Part shown: positions 58,571-64,000 of the stretch, piece by piece
Numbering within the stretch: position 1 is the first letter of the stretch
Layout of the letters: each line of letters opens with the position of its first letter
Assembly: GCA_003255025.1 (NCBI GenBank)
Contig: QANY01002366.1
Location: forward strand, 1,185,509-1,249,508
DNA from: Datisca glomerata
Lineage: Eukaryota > Streptophyta > Magnoliopsida > Cucurbitales > Datiscaceae
Length of the DNA: 64,000 nucleotides
Direction of reading: 5' to 3'
Position numbers and translations under genes: made by a program
The notes under the pieces: model-generated
Database searches by the model: none
Told to the model about the DNA's origin: nothing
Seen by the model: the letters and a program-made list of their open reading frames with translations, nothing else

Positions 58571-58975
58571 CTACAACAAGAAAATGCTACGATAGTGACC
58601 AAAAACGTTATTGTAGCGTATTCATAGCATTTTTTAAATGCTAGATCTGCCAACGTTATTAAAAGTCTGATCCTACCATAGCATTTTTTCGTAGTTATGA
58701 AAATCTCTATCAAAACACTTTTTATAAAGTTTTTTAAATGCTATGGTAGTCCTATCATATCATTTTTTTCAATGTTGTAGATCTACCGTAGCATTTTTTG
58801 CTTGGCAGATCTACCATAGCATTTTTCTAATGTTATGGCAGACCTACCATAGTGATTTTTTATTGCTATGGTAGACAAATGATAACATTTATAAATCAAT
58901 AGTAAAAATTACCGTGGCACTTTTAAATGTTGTCAAAGACTTTTCATAGCATTTTTATGCTACATGTTGTGCAAC
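58571..58975. repeat. CACTA-4 left subterminal repeat array
   Basis: Repeats of 'accatagcattttt' and its reverse 'aaaatgctatgg' in alternating orientation, about ten copies with variants ('gctacgatag', 'gttatggcag'). Confidence 0.75.
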
Positions 58976-60350
58976 ATCTTGTTAGTATAATTTTTTTTAT
59001 ATTACTTATTGTTGCCGTTGTACAAACTAAAAAAATAATATTTTTGACAAAATATCAAAAAAATAATAAAATCACATAACTTTTTATTTTATTACTCGAA
59101 ATTGTTACAAACTGTTGTCCGCTAAAAATTATAGCTTCAAATGACAAGTACATATTGAATTTTACATAGAACAAACAAAAGTAATATCCTAAAGATTAAG
59201 ACTCCAAATCTAATTATGAAACTTCAGAAATCGATGTCGAGGTAAATGTGGCTTGCTTGCTTTTGTTGACTTTATTTTAAAGTATAATTATAACTGCAGA
59301 TTTTTAAACCATCCAGAAAAATAAAGAATTCATTTATACAAACTGAATCTAGAAAATAGTGTGGAAAATGTACCATTCAATATAATATGACAAAAAGGGA
59401 AATAAATTGAGTAAAAAATTTATTGATGATTAATAACATAAAAGATTGATAACGCACGAAAATTAATGATTAATAAACCTAACGTACAAGAAAAAATCAA
59501 CACTTAACACTCATCTATGAGTTTTTGCTCCCCACCCCAAAAATCTAATCCGATTTTTGCTCCCTCAATTCAATCATTTTGCTCCCTATTAGACATTTAC
59601 AAACAAAGGGCAGAACCAAAAAGAATAACTACAAAACAACATCTAAGAAGCACATTCCTTAAGACTGGAGGATAAACATAAAATTATGTTACACTCAAAA
59701 TGGGCATTCAAAAGTTGCAGTACCGAAGGATAAAATTATCAAATATTCAAATAAAGGAATAAGAAAATCAAAACCAAATAAAGCCTAATGGAATTAAATA
59801 CAGTACCTATAAATTTACAGCATTGAAATGTCATTTACCTATAAATTTACAGCATTGAAATGCTATTTACCAATAAATGTAAAAAACATAAAATAATGTT
59901 ACACTCAAAGTTGGCATTCAAAAGTTGTAGTTTCAAAGGATAAAATTATCAAATATACAAATAAAGGAATAAGAAAGTCAAAACCAAATAAAGCCTAATG
60001 GAATTAAACACAGTACCTATAAACTTACCTATAAATTTACAGCAGTGAAATGTCATTTACCTATAAATTTTGCTTTACAACCATTTACCTATTTAATTAG
60101 AAACACAAATTGAACTCTAAATTCGTCTCAACTTCAATCAAATCACTCCCTCAAACTTTTAACATCAATCCAGTAGCTATTGCTATATAACTTATCATAA
60201 TTTACAACACATTAGAAATATGTGCTCATTTAGGTCATTATTCTTCAAGTAAAAAAATTAGAATTTATACCAAAGTCTAAGCTATGATGAAACATGTTCA
60301 GGGAAAGAATATGTATTTTCGCACGTCTGCAGTAAAAAGTCAAGATTCTT
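58976..60350. other. CACTA-4 interior, no gene recognised
   Basis: AT-rich. A local tandem duplication with period 210 bp lies at 59,674-60,070: 'aaacataaaattatgttaca' and following sequence recurs at 59,884 with few changes, and a smaller 'acctataaatttacagca' unit repeats within it. No coding sequence recognised. Confidence 0.6.
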
Positions 60351-60351
60351 A

Positions 60352-60850
60352 CATGTTAGTCGAAAAAGCCTTGGTTCACCATACATTGTAGTAAAGACAA
60401 ATGTTTGGTGTGTTCCCTAACAAAGATTAACAAAAACAAGAAAACCATGCATCAAATATTAGAAGCTATGAGGAAGAAAAAGATGGAGCGGGCATGTGAA
60501 ATTTAGCAAAGCTCTTGTACCATGTTTCAACGTACTGCCATTCACTTGAAAGAACCAATATCAAAACAAAAATGTAGTTTGACAATGTATAAATAAACTT
60601 AGACATTTTAGCCAAGCTTACCAATAAAGCCAAATCCATTTACACCCCTTCATAATATCAGGAAGACATGATTGAAGGAACTCGTACAAGTTTCTAGAAA
60701 TTAAATCAGAGATGGGGTCATCATCAAAACCACTAGTGCTACTTGCAGAGATGTGGTCCTCATCATCTCCTTGATTATTTGGTATCTCTTTCTTCTCACC
60801 TAAACTACATTCATTATCTTCTTCATTAATAGATGATGATTCTTTTATTT
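60352..60850 (-). pseudogene. Captured TLDc-domain protein exons
   Basis: Minus strand, three exon-like pieces. The first (about 60,622-60,850) is an acidic serine-rich part (NEEDNECSLGEKKEIPNNQG) then ISRNLYEFLQSCLPDIMKGC, KWIWLY, ending in a GTAAGC donor. The second starts at 60,534 after an acceptor GGCAG and continues CTLKHGTRALLNFTCPL before a stop. The third (about 60,352-60,418) reads GTHQTFVFTTMYGEPRLFRL. Plant TLDc (OXR1-like) proteins have LYEFLQSSLPNIVKGCQW, then LLYSTLKHG, and later GTNQTFVFTTIYGEPRLFRP, in this order. The middle (LLI.GD..GAVFGGLLE) is lost. Fragmentary, so not functional; a captured or decayed copy. Confidence 0.82.
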
Positions 60851-63170
60851 TTCATACTGGACTACATTCTAAGAATCTACCTAAGGTTCTTCTAAGGAGT
60901 CAATACTTATATTAATGTATCTAACAGGTGTAGATTGAATTGGCTTTTAAAAAGATTAACAGAGTGCGCAAAATGCCCCAATTTAACTGCATCGTAGCTT
61001 TAAACATGATAAAAATAGGTGTGGATTTCATTTTATATTAAATATGATATATAATTAATTCCAGCAAAAAGTATTTAACCTGAAAATCCTTCTCAAAGGA
61101 TAACCAAAGTTCCTTGTAGCACCTCAAGAGCAACTAAAAATGAGCACACGAGACATCTAGTTTAGGAAACTATATATCAATGAGACCCTGAGAATCCAAA
61201 ATTACCTATAACAGCTACTGCATTAATGCCAAGATTGATATACTAAGCTAACTCATTTAGTATTGAAGGAATCTGGTAGTTAAAATAATTATAACATATA
61301 GTAATACAAGTCCGTTAGGCAAGCATGAGGATGACAAGGGAACAAAAGTAATGTGAGTAAGAGCAATTGAGGATAGTATGGAATAAGCGTCAAAGTCCGT
61401 CTAATCTAACAGTAAGATAAATATAGAATGATATCACAATTATAAACAGAATATTAACGCATGTTTCCCACTCTCTTAGTCATTGGACAATACAAAACCG
61501 AAAAGAACACAAAAGACTAGTTTACTGTTGCTCACAGTGCATACCTTTTATTTTTTTATGCATTACCAATATATGAAGGCAGGGGGCAATTAGACAAATA
61601 GACATACTATTTTTTCCTACAACAGAAGTACTACTTATAGCTATAACAATGTCAACCCATGAAGCACATCAACCAAGTTAAAGAACCATCACGCATCTAT
61701 CGCCTTATGTTTAAGCCATGTTCCAACAATGAATACACGGTCTATAAAGAATTTATAGGTAGGCCGAATACTGCAGCCTAACTTAAAGGGGTAGAAAATT
61801 GCTCATGTTCAAAAATTTAGTCACACAACCTATTAGATACATGTACTATCTAGAGCCAAAAGTCAACACAACATCAACTATCAGAATCAATACCAGTTTA
61901 TCATTATCATGCAATAATGTTTCATTAAAATAGATGATGTACTACAATACCATATGAAACAAGTCCTAGAAGAACAAAGTTTTCAATTGAAGAAGGATGT
62001 ATCAACTAAATGAAGAACATTTATTTATAATGCATAGAGATACATAGCCCAACCAAGAATTGTAAGACTTTTATCTACAGCTCATACCAAAAACTCAGAA
62101 TATAAGAACTGTGTCTATATTTTTGCCCTTCTTTATAGTTCTAAATCTTCGAAAAGAAGTAGGGGCACCTACGCAAGCTATGGCTGGAGTAGTGTCACGT
62201 TGTTTCTTTTGGGAATTGAATTTCTTGGTATTCAACAAAGCAGCCATAATTAGAAATTAAAACAATAATAAACCAGTTGGCAAAAGTCTAGCTTCATAAC
62301 CTCTACCAAGCAAATTAGGAGAAATTGTTGGGTAAAACCCAAACACCTGCATGATTGAAACTAAAAGAAAACGTAAATATCATAAGGAAACTGAAGGAAA
62401 ATAACATCGGATATAAAAAAGGACTCATTTTAACTAAAAAGGCTAACTACAATTGTCCTACTATTTTAACCAACGTATGTAGATTGTCACTTTTGAGCTA
62501 AGCTTTTCTGTTGGAAGATTTAAAGTTATTTGTGATTGAATAACTGATCCAAACATAGAGTATCCAAGAACCACCATTGTTGCATAGCCAATAGTACATA
62601 AGATGAAGCATAGAAGCATAACCTTAAAAATAGAAACAACAATGCAGATGTGAAGTTAATAGCTCAAGTAACTAAAGAACCATTTGAATATGAAAAAATA
62701 TGTATTTCACAAGTATAATGGGGTTGCTATGCTATGGAAGTGTAGAAACTTACATTGGAGAATTGATGTTTGTTCTTCATGGAAGTGTACAAAGTAGGGA
62801 AAACTATATTAGCACAGTAGCAGAAAGCATACGAGCTAATAGCAGTATGGATACCATTCCTGTTAATAAGTATTGTTCCATTATGATGAAATATAATTCC
62901 ATAAAATGCACCATTCCACGAAATTGAGAAAAGGATAACTGCATAAACATAAGAAAGAAGGCTCATGTCCTCTAACCAAACAGATGACAAAATGATGATC
63001 CCAACAAGCATAACAAAGCAATTATGTCCAGCAACTTAAACCCCATTAATTCAAATTCCACATTTAGTAGTATATTATTCAAGTTATCTCCTTCTAGTAT
63101 CAGAAACCCTGTGGCAACTAAGTAGAGCTATGTATACATCACAACTAATACCACTACTTTTCCCTCGATT
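60851..63170. other. Unassigned AT-rich DNA, no gene recognised
   Basis: No domain-bearing frame on either strand. It may be intronic or upstream sequence of the captured TLDc gene, but no N-terminal exon of that family could be identified. Open frames at 62,700-63,011 overlap on opposite strands and look like chance. Confidence 0.5.
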
Positions 63171-63177
63171 TTTCCAC

Positions 63178-63290
63178 TCAACACAGGACGGGACGGGATT
63201 GAAAAAAATCTGTCCCGTCCCGATCGGGATAGGAAAAATTCCCAAAAACTTTCCCATCCTGTCCCGTGCACACCCTTAAATAATATCAAG
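63178..63290. repeat. GC-rich hairpin repeat ('gggacggga' type)
   Basis: 'gacgggacggga' is followed after a short A-rich loop by 'tgtcccgtcccg', a strong hairpin, then 'tcctgtcccgtgcacaccctta'. It resembles the right part of the repeat at 24,425-24,788 ('..cccgtacacaccccta'), so both may be copies of one GC-rich dispersed repeat family. Confidence 0.55.
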
Positions 63291-64000
63291 GACTCATAGT
63301 TCAAGGCCTTACTTATATTAAAGGAGACATTGTTCTTGAAGAAAAAGTATTCGCAAATTCCAAAAAAAGTAGCAATACTAGAATTAATTCTAAACGAACT
63401 GTCAAACTCATTTTCATGAGGATTAATAAATGTAGTGAATATTTCCTCATCTAGGGCCCCGGTGAGTTCTAGACAGCTATGAGACATCTGAGTTAAAAAC
63501 TGAAGTTTTCCATTAATGTGACTAATCAAAGTCAAGTTGCATTTGAGATACTGGTTTTTTTGTTTCTAATATAAAAAAGGACTCATTTGAAGGTTACTAA
63601 AACACAATGGAAGAATAACAACGGATGAGAGACTTAATCAATTTTGTAAACTGAATAACTTCTCTTATGTACAGTTGTATTGTAATTTTGTAAATTAAAT
63701 TGAGTATTACAAATCACTTCAAAACTATGTCAAATTTTATCAAGACAAGAAAAAGGAAAGGAAAGTGTAAGAATAAATATTAATCCCCCTAAAGGGCTGG
63801 TTCCATCTGGTCTAATTCTATCCACCCTAAGCTCTTAGACTTTCATAAAGAACCTTTCTTGGCATCCGTGGTTCATAGACTTATTTTTATAAAAATAGAT
63901 CCAGAAATTCAAAATCCCTAACACAAGCAACACGGTAACAAATTCATAAAAGAGTTTGTACCCTCATAGTTTGGGTGTCTTTACTTGGGTCATCTGGAAA
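63291..64000. other. Window end, no gene recognised
   Basis: AT-rich sequence without recognised domain or repeat. The phrase 'ataaaaaaggactcattt' near 63,571 also occurs near 62,414, hinting at one more local duplication. Confidence 0.4.

Larger units (their letters stand above)
58571..64000. mobile_element. CACTA-4: left end of a CACTA element carrying TLDc exons (right end not seen)
   Basis: Terminus CACTACAACAAGAAAATG starts at 58,571, directly at the break in gypsy-2 gag, with TGT as the preceding triplet. A palindrome array follows to about 58,975. No complementary terminus was recognised before the window end, so the extent to the right is unknown and the element may end earlier or beyond 64,000. 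The related CACTA-3 terminus suggests one family. Confidence 0.55.

Noticed and set aside
63128..63535. 135-aa minus-strand ORF
   Set aside because: Its C-terminal third is a translation of the gggacggga hairpin repeat and the rest has no recognisable similarity.

Overview
This window is nuclear DNA from a flowering plant, probably a eudicot. It is AT-rich, the one host gene has nine GT-AG introns, and almost everything else is a nest of plant transposable elements: Ty1/copia, Ty3/gypsy of the Tat type, L1-type LINEs, hAT, CACTA and DUF1985-bearing remnants. There is no sign of bacterial, organellar or viral gene organisation, and no rRNA, tRNA or CRISPR was seen. All calls come from reading translations and motifs by eye; no database search was run.

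Layout. (1) 1-4,230, minus strand: the 5' ten exons of a gene for a DUF21/CNNM-type membrane protein with CBS domains. All nine introns join in frame and no break is visible. Its 3' end lies left of the window. A TATA box lies near 4,411. (2) 4,650-10,470: AT-rich intergenic DNA, a broken DUF1985-domain gene, and a tandem array of about 73-bp units that alternate as a dimer. (3) 10,690-13,656: a decayed LINE on the plus strand, cut by (4) copia-1 (13,657 to about 22,330, minus strand). Copia-1 has a 2.19-kb 3' LTR and is itself split by a 3,496-bp hAT transposon with 17-bp terminal inverted repeats and a perfect 8-bp target duplication. (5) 22,331-26,088: sparse intergenic DNA with a GC-rich repeat and a possible Helitron end. 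(6) 26,089-29,553: copia-2 (plus strand) with LTR, primer-binding site, gag, protease and part of integrase. It abuts (7) LINE-2 (29,554-36,075, minus strand), whose ORF1 is split by CACTA-1 (31,590-35,616, 3-bp duplication TCA). (8) About 36,090-40,440: gypsy-1 (minus). (9) About 40,985-46,217: CACTA-2 with a decayed TNP2-type transposase. (10) 46,218-51,334: CACTA-3. (11) 51,836-58,570: a CACTA-like palindrome array, a plus-strand coiled-coil ORF remnant, a 47-bp minisatellite, and gypsy-2 (minus), which together look like the 3' half of a Tat-type gypsy element. (12) 58,571 to the window end: CACTA-4, whose left terminus is clear and whose right end was not found.

The most interesting pattern is that three of the four CACTA-type units carry pieces of ordinary host genes: an intron-containing receptor-like kinase fragment in CACTA-1, a fragment of an auxin response factor B3 domain in CACTA-3, and TLDc-domain exons in CACTA-4. 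The fourth, CACTA-2, carries the transposase remnant. The CACTA termini also carry arrays of short palindromes, with a different palindrome in each family. A second notable pattern is the 47-bp minisatellite between a gypsy pol and an antisense ORF, the position where Tat-lineage elements are known to generate satellite-like repeats.

Only the DUF21 gene looks functional. Every transposon protein seen here has stops, frameshifts or truncations, so any mobility would depend on copies elsewhere in the genome.
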